From Neocallimastix lanati (nom. inval.) (lineage: Eukaryota > Neocallimastigomycota > Neocallimastigomycetes > Neocallimastigales > Neocallimastigaceae), in assembly GCA_016946835.1 (NCBI GenBank), contig JACVTC010000178.1, forward strand, positions 68,501 to 132,500: DNA of 64,000 nucleotides. The letters run 5' to 3'. A program made the translations under genes and the position numbers. The notes under the pieces were generated by a model, which saw only the letters and a list, made by a program, of their open reading frames with translations, was not told the origin of the DNA and searched no databases. This document shows, piece after piece, positions 39,182-52,000 of the stretch; the first letter of the stretch is position 1; every line of letters starts with the position of its first letter.

Positions 39182-39469
39182 GGGGAGAGCGCGTTTCGGA
39201 ACCGCACGTGAATAGATATAAGCCACATGCTTTTTGAGATGGCGTATTATATATAAAATTTTTTATATAAATAAATAATTAAAAAATAATTAAATAAATA
39301 TTTTATTTTATAATAATTTCATAATTTAATATATATTTGATAATAAAAAATAAAAATATAAAAAAATAAAAAAATAAAAAAAATAAAAAAATAAAAAAAT
39401 AAAAAAAATAAAAAAATAAAAAAAATAAAAAAGATTAAAAAAATAAAATACAAAAAAAATAAAATAAAA

Positions 39470-40020
39470 TATTTTCATTTTTATTTATATTTATAACTGT
39501 AATTTTTTATTATATAAATAAATAAATAAATAATAATTAAATAAATATTTTTTTTTATAATAAAAAAATAAAATAAAAAAAAGAAAAGATAAATATTTTT
39601 TTAGTAATTTTCTTGAAATAAAATATTTTATTAGTAATTTTCTTGAAATAAAATAAAATATTTTCATATTTATTTATATTTATAACTGTAATTTTTTATT
39701 ATATAAATAAATAATAATTAAATAAATATTTTATTTTATAATGAAAAAATAAAATAAAAAAAAGAAAAGATAAATATTTTTTTAGTAATTTTCTTGAAAT
39801 AAAATATTTTATTAGTAATTTTCTTGAAATAAAATAAAATATTTTCATATTTATTTATATTTATAACTGTAATTTTTTATTATATAAATAAATAATAATT
39901 AAATAAATATTTTATTTTATAATGAAAAAATAAAATAAAAAAAAAAAGATAAATATTTTTTTAATAATTTTCTTGAAATAAAATAAAATATTTTTATATT
40001 TATAATTGTAATTTTTAAAA
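39470..40020. repeat. Tandem repeat of about 180 bp, three copies
   Basis: The block containing AGTAATTTTCTTGAAATAAA twice, then TTATAACTGTAATTTTTTA, recurs at about 39603, 39783 and 39963. The period is near 180 bp, and copies 1 and 2 are almost identical. It lies directly upstream of the transposase start, inside the young MULE. Confidence 0.8.
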
Positions 40021-40098
40021 AAAATTGAAAATACATATTAAATAAAAAATAAAAAATAAATATTTTCATATTTATTAATATTTATATTAAAAATTTTG

Positions 40099-41547
40099 AT
40101 GGAGGGAAATCTAAAAATTGATATAAGTGAAACAAATCGAGGAAAAGAGCAAATAATTATAGATCGAAAATTTAAATATAATTTTTCGAAATTAAAAAAA
40201 GATAATACAAAAATATATAGATGTACAGAATATAAAACATTAAATAAATGTAAGTCTTTTATTATTTTAAATGATAATAAAGAGGTTTTAAATTATGATT
40301 CTTCACATAATCATCCTGGTAATGAAATTAATGCATCCAAATCATTAATAAAACATAAAATTAAAGATGAAATAAAAAAAAGTTTGATTCCTTCTGATAT
40401 AAAATCAAAACGCATATTTGATAAAATTTCTCAAGAAATAGGATATATATGCCCTGAATATAAAACAATTAAATCCCAAATAACAAGATATAAAAACAAA
40501 CAATTATTTCCTAATGTAAAAACATTTGATGAAGTTCCTAATGTATCTGAATATTATAAAACAATAAGAGGTGAATACTTTATGATATTCAAAAATTCTA
40601 ATATAATAATTTTTCAATCACCATTCCAAGCAAAATTATTTATGGAGAATAAACATATATTTGCTGATGGTACATTTTTAATAGCTCCAACTAATAGTTA
40701 TCAAGTATTCATTACCAGAACTTATGTTACAGAATTAAATTGTTTTTACACTACTTCCATGTCAATATTAAAAAACAAAGAACAAACAACTTACGAAATA
40801 TTATTTAATGAAATAAAAAAAAATATAATTAAATATAATGCAAATATTAATTTCTCAGAAAAAATTTTTCATTGTGATTTTGAAAAAGGAATATCTAATG
40901 CAGTGGAAAATATTTTTCCCAATATAAATATTAAATATTGTTTTTGGCATTATAAAAGATTATTAATGACAAAAAAAAATAAATTATGTTACAAGGAAGT
41001 GAAAGATCATAATATTTTAAATACTTATTATAAAGCGATTTCTAATTTATGTTTTATTAATATTGAATACATACCTGATATTTTTAATAAAATTAAAAAT
41101 ACATGCATGAGATATAAATCTACCTGTTCCCAATTTTTGAATTTTTTAGATTATTTTGAGAAAACATTTCTAAATATCTATAATATAAAATATTGGAATT
41201 ATTACAATAATATAGACCACATAACAAATAATGCTTCAGAATCTTATAACAGTTATTTAAAAAATTTATTTGTAAAAAAGCCTTCATTTTATAAATTAAT
41301 ATATACAATACAATTTGAAGAATCCAAATCTTACTATGATTACCATATGAGAATTAAAGGAATTTGGAGAAAAAAGAGCAGAATATCAGAAAGGGTCGAT
41401 GACATTAATATTTTAGTTGAATATTATAAAAATATGGAAGCCGAATTAAAAAATATTGGATGTAGTAAAAATGATATCATCGAAAATTGGTTTAATTGTT
41501 TAATTAGATTGAATAATGAAATCATTAATTTTAATAAAACAAAATAA
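40099..41547 (+). CDS. MULE transposase with N-terminal FLYWCH-like zinc finger
   Basis: 482 residues from the ATG at 40099. Residues 20-75 form a FLYWCH-like finger (F and Y residues, C42, C51, H70, H72 in HNHP), probably DNA-binding. The MULE transposase core follows: FQSPFQAKLF, first acidic residue D190 in ADGTF, second D260 in FHCDFEKGI, C281 and H284 in CFWHYK, and Glu 381 in NNASESYNS. The C-terminal part is Tyr/Lys-rich. It would cut and rejoin the element's terminal repeats in the nucleus. All acidic motifs are present and the frame is undamaged. With the clean target duplication, this suggests recent activity. Confidence 0.9.
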   Translation: MEGNLKIDISETNRGKEQIIIDRKFKYNFSKLKKDNTKIYRCTEYKTLNKCKSFIILNDNKEVLNYDSSHNHPGNEINASKSLIKHKIKDEIKKSLIPSDIKSKRIFDKISQEIGYICPEYKTIKSQITRYKNKQLFPNVKTFDEVPNVSEYYKTIRGEYFMIFKNSNIIIFQSPFQAKLFMENKHIFADGTFLIAPTNSYQVFITRTYVTELNCFYTTSMSILKNKEQTTYEILFNEIKKNIIKYNANINFSEKIFHCDFEKGISNAVENIFPNINIKYCFWHYKRLLMTKKNKLCYKEVKDHNILNTYYKAISNLCFINIEYIPDIFNKIKNTCMRYKSTCSQFLNFLDYFEKTFLNIYNIKYWNYYNNIDHITNNASESYNSYLKNLFVKKPSFYKLIYTIQFEESKSYYDYHMRIKGIWRKKSRISERVDDINILVEYYKNMEAELKNIGCSKNDIIENWFNCLIRLNNEIINFNKTK

Positions 41548-42399
41548 AAATAATTATTAAAATCCTTTCAAAATCATAATTACAATTAATTGAAAATTAA
41601 ATTTTTTTATTTAATAAGAAATTCAATATTTAAATTTATTTAATATTTATTGATAGGGTTAGCTTAAAAATATTAAAAAAAAATTTTTTTTATAAATTTA
41701 TTTTAAATATTTTTTACTTAATTAAATATTATTAAATAAAATTAAAAGATGTCTTTATTATTATATATTAGTATTATAAAATATTAAAAATATGAATGTA
41801 TTGCATTTCTCATTATTTTTATTTTATATTGTAGTAAATTAATAAATAAATAAATAATTTTTATAAAATAAACCAATTATTAAATTAATATATTTTTTAA
41901 AAATATATTTAATGTATATTTCATATTTTTAATAAATATTCAAATATACATTTTAAATATATATAATGATATTTAAGTATTATAATACTTATAAAAGAAA
42001 ATAATTAATATTTTAAATTATTTCTATCAGGCTTTCTAAAAAAACTTTACTATTTGTAAAAATAGTAATGCTCTTTTTGTTAGTTTATTAGATTTGTATA
42101 ATATAAATATCTAAAATAATTTATTTATTATTTAATAGAAATTTATGTTTAAAAATGTTATTGTTATTATTACTATTACTAAAAAAAGTTTTAATTTAAT
42201 ATTTATAATTAAATTTTCAAATAATCTTTCCTTATCAAGTTAAATATAATGCTCCTGAGTAAAAAAGATTTTCGTATTATATAAAATTTATTTAAAATAT
42301 TAGATAAAAAAATATTAAAAAGGAAATAAGAATTTTAAAAAGAATATTTAAAAATAAAATGAAAAAAATATAGAATGTAATAATATAGAAGTATAAGTA
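41548..42399. other. AT-rich 3' flank of the transposase gene
   Basis: No reading frame or repeat of note. It is inside the young MULE and presumably contains the transcript end. Confidence 0.4.
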
Positions 42400-44160
42400 T
42401 ATAAAATAAAATAAAATAAAATAAATAGTTGAAATATAAATATAAAGTACAAATTGAATAAAATAAAATAAATAGTTGAAATATAAATATGAAATACAGA
42501 ATGAATAAAATAAAATAAATAGTTGAAATATAAATATGAAGTACAGATTGAATAAAATAAAATAAAATAAATAGTTGAAATATAAATATAAAGTACAGAT
42601 TGAATAAAATAAAATAAATAGTTGAAATATAAATATGAAGTACAGAATGAATAAAATAAAATAAATAGTTGAAATATAAATATAAAGTACAGGATGAATA
42701 AAATAAAATAAATAGTTGAAATATAAATATGAAGTACAGATTGAATAAAATAAAATAAATAGTTGAAATATAAATATGAAGTACAGAATGAATAAAATAA
42801 AATAAATAGTTGAAATATAAATATAAAGTACAGATTAAATAAAATAAAATAAATAGTTGAAATATAAATATGAAGTACAGAATGAATAAAATAAAATAAA
42901 TAGTTGAAATATAAATATAAAGTACAGGATGAATAAAATAAAATTAATAGTTGAAATATAAATATAAAGTACAGATTGAATAAAATAAAATAAAATAAAT
43001 AGTTGAAATAAAAATATGAAGTACAGATTGAATAAAATAAAATAAATAGTTGAAATATAAATATAAAGTACAGGATGAATAAAATAAAATTAATAGTTGA
43101 AATATAAATATAAAGTACAGATTGAATAAAATAAAATAAATAGTTGAAATATAAATATGAAATACAGAATGAATAAAATAAAATAAATAGTTGAAATATA
43201 AATATGAAGTACAGATTGAATAAAATAAAATAAAATAAAATAAAATAAAATAAAATAAAATAAAATAAAATAAAATAAAATAAAATAAAATAAAATAAAA
43301 TAAAATAAAATAAAATGAATAAATATTGAAATATAAATATGAAGTACAGATTGAATAAAATAAAATAAAATAAAATAAAATAAAATAAATAGTTGAAATA
43401 TGAATATAAAGTACAGATTGAATAAAATAAAATAAAATAAAATAAAATAAAATAAAATAAAATAAAATAAAATAAAATAAAATAAAATAAAATAAAATAA
43501 AAGAAATAAAATAAAATAAAATAAAATAAAATAAAATAAAATAAAAGAAATAAAATAAAATAAATAGTGAAGTAATATTAAAGAATAAAGTATTAATAAA
43601 AATAAAATAAAATAAAATAAATAGTGAAGTAATATTAAAGAATAAAGTATTAATAAAAATAAAATAAAATAAAATAAAATAAAAGAAATAAAATAAAATA
43701 AATAGTGAAGTAATATAAAGGAATAAAGTATTAATAAAAATAAAATAAAATAAAATAAAATAAAATAAAATAAAATAAAATAAAATAAAATAAAATAAAA
43801 TAAAATAAAATAAAATAAAATAAAATAAAATAAAATAAAATAAAATAAAATAAAATAAAATAAAATAAAATAAAATAAAATAAAATAAAATAAAATAGTG
43901 AAGTAATATAAAGGAATAAAGTATTAATAAAAATAAAATAAAATAAAATAAAATAAAATAAAATAAAAAAATTATTTGAATTATAATAAAAATACAAGTA
44001 TTAATAAAAATAAAATAAAATAAAACAAAATAAATATTTGAATTATAATAAAAATACAAGTACTAATAAAATAAAATAAATATGTGAATTATAATAAATT
44101 GCAAGTATCAATCGAAATAAAATAAAATAAAATAAAATAAAATAAATATGCAGTGAAATA
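42400..44160. repeat. Minisatellite and AAAAT pentanucleotide arrays
   Basis: 42400-43230 is built of units of about 47-52 bp (AATAGTTGAAATATAAATAT, then AAGTACAGATTGAATAAAAT). From 43220 on, AAAAT pentamers expand in long runs (for example 43222-43315, 43430-43500, 43736-43897), with a second unit type GTGAAGTAATATTAAAG at 43566-43920. The reverse strand gives a long Phe/Tyr/Ile/Leu frame purely from the pentamers; it is not a gene. Confidence 0.92.
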
Positions 44161-44740
44161 ATAATATATAATATGATAAAATAAAATAAATAAGATATTG
44201 ATATGAAATTAATATAAAAACTGAATTTAGCAACAAATAAATTATATAATAAATAAATGATATAGCATATTCATATATATTAACATGAATTTTATTATAA
44301 TTTTTACAGTATTTTAAATTAATGTAAATTATTATATTTCCATATAATAAACAAACTTTATAATTAGAAAATAGTATAAAAAGAAATATTATTAAATATT
44401 ATTATTAAATAATTAAATGAATAAATTAATAAATAAATAAAAATTTTCAGAATATGGCGAATGTAAATCATTATTTTTTTTGAAATATATCACATTTTAA
44501 ATATTTTTAATAATTATTTTTTCAAAGAAATTATATGTGCCATTTTATTTTAATATTTAAATATTATATTCATAAATAAAAATTTATAAAAAAAATAATA
44601 TAAGCCACATTCCGAAATGAAAATTTATGTAAAAATATTTAAAGCCACATTCCGAAACGCACCACCCCCGTTTTGTATATATCTTTATAAATATTTATTT
44701 AACTTTATTTATTTTATTCATTTATTTATTTATGTTAATA
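44161..44740. other. Right end of the young MULE and start of unit 2 copia flank
   Basis: AT-rich. AAGCCACATTCCGAAA-type motifs occur twice near the end (44602-44617, 44642-44657), the second forming part of the terminal inverted repeat. After the target duplication (44670-44678), sequence shared with unit 3 continues. No gene. Confidence 0.6.
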
Positions 44741-46863
44741 TTCCCTCCTCAAATAAGTTTTTTATTTAACAAAAACTTTATTTGCAAAGTTAGTTATTTT
44801 ATTACCATTTGAGTTTTTAGTTAAAATATCAGCTAACATATTATTTGTATCAATATATAATAATTTTAAGAATTTTTTTTTCAATTTAATCTTTATATCA
44901 ATATGAAGTTTAATTTAAATATGTTTTTATTTTCAATTTACATTTCCATTTTCAATATTAATTTTGCTTGCTAAATTGTCTTTAAGAATTTTAATTGATC
45001 CACTAAATTTTATTAATTCTTCTAATATATTTTTAATTGATAAAATTTTTTTGACGTATTTGGATATACTTATGTATTCTGCTTCACAGGTAGATGATGC
45101 TACTATTGATTGTTTCTTTGAGTGCCAACATATTGGACTATTTCCATATAAAATAATGTGGTCTGAAGTAGATTTCCTATAATTAACATCACCTGAAAAG
45201 TCAGAATCAGTATAAACTAGAATTTCACCTTTACTGTCATATTTTATTTTGTAATTTTTTGGTTGTATTTAAATAGTGTAAAATATGTATCACCTTGTTC
45301 CAATCTGATATATTTTGTATTTCTAAATTTCTTGAAGTCCTATTAACAGTAAAAACAATATCTGGACGGCTACATCTTTATAAATAAGTAGGCATATCAA
45401 TAGCAATTTTATAAATGGTTTTATTGAATGATTTATTATTTTCAGATTTAATATTGTCACCAATTCATGGAGTGTATACATTTCTTGTATATTCTAATCT
45501 AAATCTTTCTAATATTATTATCTATGAAAACTAATTTGTGAAATAGTGTATTATTTATTATTGATTAAAACATTAATACTAAGAATAAAATTTATGAGTT
45601 TAGATTTCGATACTTTAAAATTATTTTTAATAATTTTTATAACATTTTCAATTTCTTCATCTATACCAGTTACTATAATATCATTTTCATATAGAACTAT
45701 AATACTAATTAATTTATTATTTTTAAATTTTACAATAAATACATTCTTTAGAAATTAATTGAAAATAACCATTGTTTTTAAGATATTGTGAGAATTTTTT
45801 ATTCCATTGTCTTCCAGATTGCTTTGTTTATTCTCCAATATCCACTTCCAAAAGTTTGTATCTCCAGAAGGAATTGTTGTGTATATTTTCTTTGTCCAAG
45901 TCCGCGTTGAGATACGCAGCTTTTATATCAAATTGATAAATGTTCCAAAAAAATTTAGAAGATAAAGTAAAAATAAGCTTTAAACAATTAATATTTAAAG
46001 TAGGAAAAAAAAAGTTAGTTCATAATTAATACCTTTTTTATGTTTAAAACCAACGAGCTACTAAACGAGCTTTACGTTCAATAATACAATTATTGCTATC
46101 GCTTTTATTTGAAAATATCCATTTAGTAGAAATCAATGTTTTATCATGGAGGACGAAATGAACTAAGGTCATAATATTGTTGTTGTATAAATTATTTAAT
46201 TCTTCATTTATAGCATCTATCCATTCTTTTCTATCATGACTTTTAATTGCTTGAGTAAAATAAAATGGAACATCTGAAGAAATAGAGGCTATACACTTTT
46301 TGTTATCTATGTTTCTATATTTAGGAGGGCTAAAATAATTTTTAGAGTAAACGTTATTATAAAAATATTCTATATTTCTTTTATTTAAATTAATATTAGA
46401 ATTAATATTAATATTTTCGACATGAGCAATATCTTTTATTTTTGCATTTATAATTATTCTTAAATAATTTTTCAACTATGGAAAATTTTAAGTTAGAATT
46501 ATTATTTTTAAATTGAGAAAGGTAAAAATGGATTATTAAGAGAAAAATTTTTTAACATTTTTTATTATTTTTATTATTATCGCATGATTTATTAAAATTA
46601 AAATTAAATTCGAAAAAAGGTAGGATAAAGATCAGAGTTGCTTCCTTTGTTAACTATGGAAATGGAAATATTAGCTGGTTCATCTTCTTTCGTAGTAGAT
46701 TTCCTTGACATGATGGATTTTAAAAAAATCTTCAAAATCCATAAACATATAGCTGTTAAACTTTTTCACAAAAACCTAAATTTATAACTTTATTAGAATT
46801 TGGTTTGAACTTTTGTTTATTTTTGTTTGAAGTTTTTGTAAAAAGTGACAAAACCAAAAACTT
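44741..46863 (-). pseudogene. Ty1/copia pol remnant, unit 2
   Basis: From the top: the integrase C-terminal KVFG motif near 46860, RT start at 46475-46044 (ISSDVPFYFTQAIKSHD, KARLVARWF), a degenerate RT catalytic box, then RNase H on 45182-44770 (ICWHSKKQSIVASSTCEAEYI and DILTKNSN) ending near 44769. A copia-type purine tract GAGGAGGGAA follows on the minus strand (44741-44752). Many stops and frame breaks. The RNase H stretch is the best-kept part. Confidence 0.88.
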
Positions 46864-46891
46864 TTATGTTATTTAATAAAGAAAATTAAGA

Positions 46892-46923
<32 letters not shown>

Positions 46924-47533
46924 TAGACACTAAAGAAGTATAATCACTAAATGAAGAGTCCACCAAATTATTATTATAAAGAAGAAATTTTTATGATTAT
47001 TACCGATATTGTTAAATAAAATGGACATAATACTTTTGATTACTGTTTCTTCAATTCATTAAATTTATTAAATAATAATTACATGAAGAGATAAAAAATA
47101 TAATTATAAATCAAGAAATAAAAATAAAAAATTAAAAGATTTTTTTATGTTAGAAAAGAAATAAATTTTATCTTTCTTTTTTTTTTTTTTTTCTATTTTC
47201 ATTTAATGAATATTTAAGAACTTCTTAAAAGTAATTATTTAAAAAGTATTTAAATGATACTAAAGCTATATATTTGTATTATTTCCTTTATATTTTTAAA
47301 GATATTATAATTTTTAAAAATTAAAATTATAAAAAATAATATAATATTTATTCGTTTATTTGTTTATATTTTTATTATTATTATTATTTAATAGCAATTA
47401 AAAACAATTAATAATTAAGTCTATATTTATATAAATCATACTAATATATTATTATAGATCATAAAAAATATTCATTTAATTATATTGAATTTAAAAAAAT
47501 TCTTATGTATTTCATTTTCTTAAATATTTCCAC
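46864..47533. other. AT-rich spacer, unit 2
   Basis: It matches 9406-10178 of unit 1: an A-run at about 46897-46923, the CCHC relic near 46997-47055, a T-run at 47177-47192. No gene. Confidence 0.5.
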
Positions 47534-48613
47534 TTATAAATACATTAATTCTGTTAATTTTAGCCATGTAATTAAAATAAATTCTCTACCTTTAATTTTT
47601 GAATCAATACTATTGTCTAATTCTTTACTATTTGAAATGAGAGGGTACCAATTCAAGCATTTTATATTATCTAAACTAAACTTGGATATAAAATTGTTTT
47701 CTTCTTTAGATAAATAAGTAACATACCAAACATAATTTGTTCTATAAAATAATAAATTCTTTGAAAAAGTACAATAAAAAAGTGATTTTTGTACTATTTC
47801 TAACTCATTAAGTTTTATTTTTTTTTCATATTTGCTTTTGATTGATTGATTGATTTCTTCTTTTAACTCATTTATATCATCAGAAGATAATTTTAATTTT
47901 AATCCATATTCATTTAATATGTCCATTTCATGTTCAGATAGTAATTTTGCTGATTCTCTTGCTTTTCCTAATCCATATGAATCTATATTATCATATAATG
48001 TTCGTATAGCAAACTCTATCTCACTATATTTAACAGCTACATTCACATTTTTATTTTTTATACCTGATTTGTGAACACCTACTACTTCATATTTTCCATT
48101 CAGAAGAGGAGAGCCCGATGATCCAAAGTATGTTGATATCTTATGATAAAAATTAAAGCTATGGATTTCTTTTATATTTCCATGAGCCGTATAAAGTTCT
48201 TTTTCGGAATATTGTAAAATTTCAATTGATTCATTTTCTTTAGCATTGGTATTACTGGGCATAAGAAAGAATGGATTAATTTTTTCAATACTTTCATCAC
48301 TTAATTCAATAAACGTAACATCAATTAATTCTGATGTAAATACAAAATTTTTATCATTTATTTTTATTTGTATTGGATTATTATCTTCACTAGATTTATA
48401 TATTTCAAAGGATTCTCCTAATTTAAGACAGTTTTCATTTATTACATGATTATTAGTCATTAAACCTCTCATTGGATCCTCCCTTGATGGGATTGGAATT
48501 TCAATAAAAGATCCTGTACCATAACCTTCTTTAACTTTAATTAAACATATTGATCTTTCTTTATCTTTATTTAATATTCTTTTACTTTCTGAACAATCCA
48601 TTTCATTTATCAT
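47534..48613 (-). CDS. Trypsin-like serine protease, unit 2
   Basis: 359 residues. GYGTGSFIE opens the core; catalytic residues are His56 (TNNHV), Asp98 (IDVTFIEL) and Ser166 (GSSGSP). The C-terminal 150 residues are almost the same as in unit 1. Residues 1-165 are much more different (KSSEDNNPIQIK, LQYSEKELYTAHGN), including a few insertions and deletions that keep the frame. The gene is therefore a mosaic, or its protease half evolves faster. It lies 427 bp downstream of the unit 2 ankyrin gene. Confidence 0.85.
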   Translation of the reverse strand: MINEMDCSESKRILNKDKERSICLIKVKEGYGTGSFIEIPIPSREDPMRGLMTNNHVINENCLKLGESFEIYKSSEDNNPIQIKINDKNFVFTSELIDVTFIELSDESIEKINPFFLMPSNTNAKENESIEILQYSEKELYTAHGNIKEIHSFNFYHKISTYFGSSGSPLLNGKYEVVGVHKSGIKNKNVNVAVKYSEIEFAIRTLYDNIDSYGLGKARESAKLLSEHEMDILNEYGLKLKLSSDDINELKEEINQSIKSKYEKKIKLNELEIVQKSLFYCTFSKNLLFYRTNYVWYVTYLSKEENNFISKFSLDNIKCLNWYPLISNSKELDNSIDSKIKGREFILITWLKLTELMYL

Positions 48614-49040
48614 ACATGGAGAACTTTAATTATAAAATAATTAAATTATTATTTTTTTTTTTTTTTTGAAAAAAAAAAACATATATATAATTCATAATTA
48701 TGAAATATAATAATAAAGAAATGAATAACAAAATAAATTATATATATAATTATAAAATAGAATAATATATAAATTAATGATTTATTTTTAGTTAGTGTTA
48801 ATTTAAAATAATATATATTGTTAAATAAAATTTTATTAAATCTATTTATAAACAAAAAAATTAAAATTTATTATTATCGATTTTAAATATGAATTAGTAA
48901 TTTAAAACGAAAACGAACTTATCTGAATCGATATTTTCAGCTTCTAATTCATCTCTATCTTCATTACCTTTATTAAAATAAATATATATATATATATAAA
49001 TTTTCATTTTATATATTAAAATTTTTAATTAATAATTTAT
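48614..49040. other. Gap between ankyrin and protease genes, unit 2
   Basis: AT-rich and similar to 11250-11697. A short T-run is followed by an A-run (48650-48680). No gene. Confidence 0.4.
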
Positions 49041-52000
49041 TCAATTAAATGATGATATATTAAAATTAATTTTTTTACCATATAAGCATTTTATCATTTC
49101 TTCATTGTTATATTTTTTAGCTATATCCAATGGTGTATCTGAGTAGCAATTCATTACATTTGATAAATTTTTTTTATTTTTTTTAATCACATCCACTAAA
49201 GATCTTACAATTTCAATATTATTTAAGTAGCAGGCAATATGTAAAGGGAAATTATTTTTATTATCGTGTATTTTAAGATCAACATCATTACGCTCAATGA
49301 TCCAGTCTACTATATCTTTTTCTTTAAAATAACATGCGATCATTAAAGCATTTATACCATATTTCATTTTTTCATTTATGTCTATTTTTTTATACTTTAA
49401 TAAACATTTTAGTAGTTCTTTATTCCGTTTTTTACATGCAATTATTAATTGTGTATCACCAAATTTATTTTTATTATTTAAATTCAATTCTATCTTATCT
49501 TCATTTGCAAATTTTATTAATAAATTAACCATTTCAATATTGTTTTTTTTAATAGCATTTAAAAGTAAATAATCACCATATTTTTTTTCATTCAATTTCG
49601 AAATAAATTTATTTTCATTGGCATGCTCTATTAGTAATTCAATCATTTCCATTTCAATATCATTGAATTTAATAACATATTCTATTAAAATTTTAATCAT
49701 TTTGAAATTATTATTATTAATTGCTAATAAAAGTGGATAATTTCCATTTATATTTTTTTCATTTAATTTTAATTTAATATCATTTTTATAAGCATAATCA
49801 ATCAATAAATTAACCATTTCAATACTATTCTTTTCAACGGCACAAAGAAGTGGATAATAATTCGCTATTTCATTTTGTTCATTAATTTTTAAAAAAATAT
49901 TATTATTATTGGCATAATCAATTAATAATTTAACTATTTCAACATTGTTCCTTTCAGCCGCCAAGAGAAGTGGATAATAATTTAGTATTTCATCCTGTTG
50001 ATTTATTTCCAAAACAATATCATTTTTATCAGCATAATCAATTAATAATTCTACTATTTCAGTATTGTTGTTATAAATTGCGCAGAAAATTTGATAATCT
50101 CCAAATTCATTTTGTTCATTTATTTTTAAAATAATATTATTTTTAACAGCATAATCAATTAATAATTTAATTATTTCAATATTATTATTATCAGTGGCAC
50201 AGAGAAGTGGATAATTCCCAATATTACTCTGTTCATTTATTTTTAATACAATATTCTTTTTATTGGCATAATCAATTAATAATTTAACTATTTCAGTATT
50301 ATCTTTGTAAGTAGCCCGGAGAAGTGGATAATTCCCATCATTATCCTGTTCATTTATTTTTAAAACAATATTATTATTATTGGCATAATCAATTAATAAT
50401 TTAACTATTTCAATATTATCCTTATAAGTGGCCTCGAGAAGTGGATAATTTCCATCATTATCCTGTTCATTTATTTTCAAAACAATATTATTTTTATTGG
50501 CATAATCAATTAATAATTTAACTATTTCAGTATTATCTTTGTAAGTAGCCAAGAAAAGTGGATAATACCCATAATTATCCTGTTCATTTATTTTCAAAAC
50601 AATATTATTTTTATTGGCATAATCAATTAATAATTTAACTACTTCAATATTATCCTTACGAGTGGCAATGAGAAGCGGATAATTTCCATTATTATCTTGT
50701 TTATTAATTATTTCTAAAATAATATTATTTTTATTAGCATAATCAATTAATAATTTAATCATTTCAATATTATTATTATCAGTAGCCAAGAGAAGTGGAT
50801 AAATCCCATCATTATCTTGTTCATTTATTTTTAAAATAATGTTATTTTTATTAGCATAATCAATTAATAATTTAATCATTTCAATATTATTATTATCAGT
50901 AGCCAAGAGAAGTGGATAATACCTATCATTATCCTGTTCATTTATTTTTAAAACAATATTATTTTTATTAGCATAATCAATTAATAATTTAACTATTTCA
51001 ATATTATTATTAATAGTGGCCCAGAGAAGTGGATAATACCCATAATTATCCTGTTCATTTATTTTCAAAACAATATTATTTTTATTGGCATAATCAATTA
51101 ATAATTTAACTATTTCAATATTATTATTAATAGTGGCCCAGAGAAGTGGATAATACCCATAATTATCCTGTTCATTTATTTTCAAAACAATATTATTTTT
51201 ATTGGCATAATCAATTAATAATTTAACTATTTCAATATTATTACAATCAGTGGCCAGGAGAAGTGGATAATATCCATTATTATTTTGTTCATTTATTTTT
51301 AAAACAATATTATTTTTATTGGCATAATTAATTAATAATCTAACAATTTCAACATTATCTTTATAAGTGGCCAAGAGAAGCGGATAATTCCCAATATTAC
51401 TCTTTTCATTTAATTTTAAAACAATACTATTTTTATTAGCATAATCAATTAATAATTTAATCATTTCAATATTATTATTATCAGTAGCCAAGAGAAGTGG
51501 ATAATGCCTATCATTATCCTGTTCATTTATTTTTAAAACAATATTATTTTTATTAGCATAATCAATTAATAATTTAACTATTTCAATATTATTATTATCA
51601 GTGGCCCAGAGAAGTGGATAATTCCCATCATTATCCTGTTCATTTATTTTTAAAACAATATTATTTTTATTAGCATAATCAATTAATAATTTAACTATTT
51701 CAATATTATTATTATCAGTGGCCCAGAGAAGTGGATAATTCCCATCATTATCCTGTTCATTTATTTTTAAAACAATATTATTTTTATTGGCATAATCAAT
51801 TAATAATTTAACTATTTCAATATTATCCTTAAGAGTGGCAATGAGAAGCGGATAATTTCCATTATTATCTTGTTTATTAATTATTTCTAAAATAATATTA
51901 TTTTTATTAGCATAAACAATATTATTTTTATTAGCATAATCAATTAATAATTTAACTATTTCAATATTATTATTAATAGTGGCCAAGAGAAGTGGATAAT

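Larger units (their letters stand above)
39182..44669 (+). mobile_element. Young MULE DNA transposon, structurally complete
   Basis: 5488 bp, flanked by the perfect 9-bp direct repeat GTTTTGTAT (39173-39181 and 44670-44678), the target duplication length typical of Mutator-like elements. The ends are inverted: the left starts GGGGAGAGCGCGTTTCGGAA, the right (reversed) GGGGG and GTGCGTTTCGGAA. The core GCGTTTCGGAA is exact on both sides. Unit 3 shows the same flank uninterrupted (about 54310-54340), an empty-site equivalent. It contains one intact transposase gene, a 180-bp tandem repeat upstream and a long minisatellite downstream. Confidence 0.87.

Noticed and set aside
42944-44059. Long minus-strand frame rich in Phe, Tyr, Ile and Leu
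   Set aside because: It is only the translation of AAAAT pentamers and minisatellite units; no gene.
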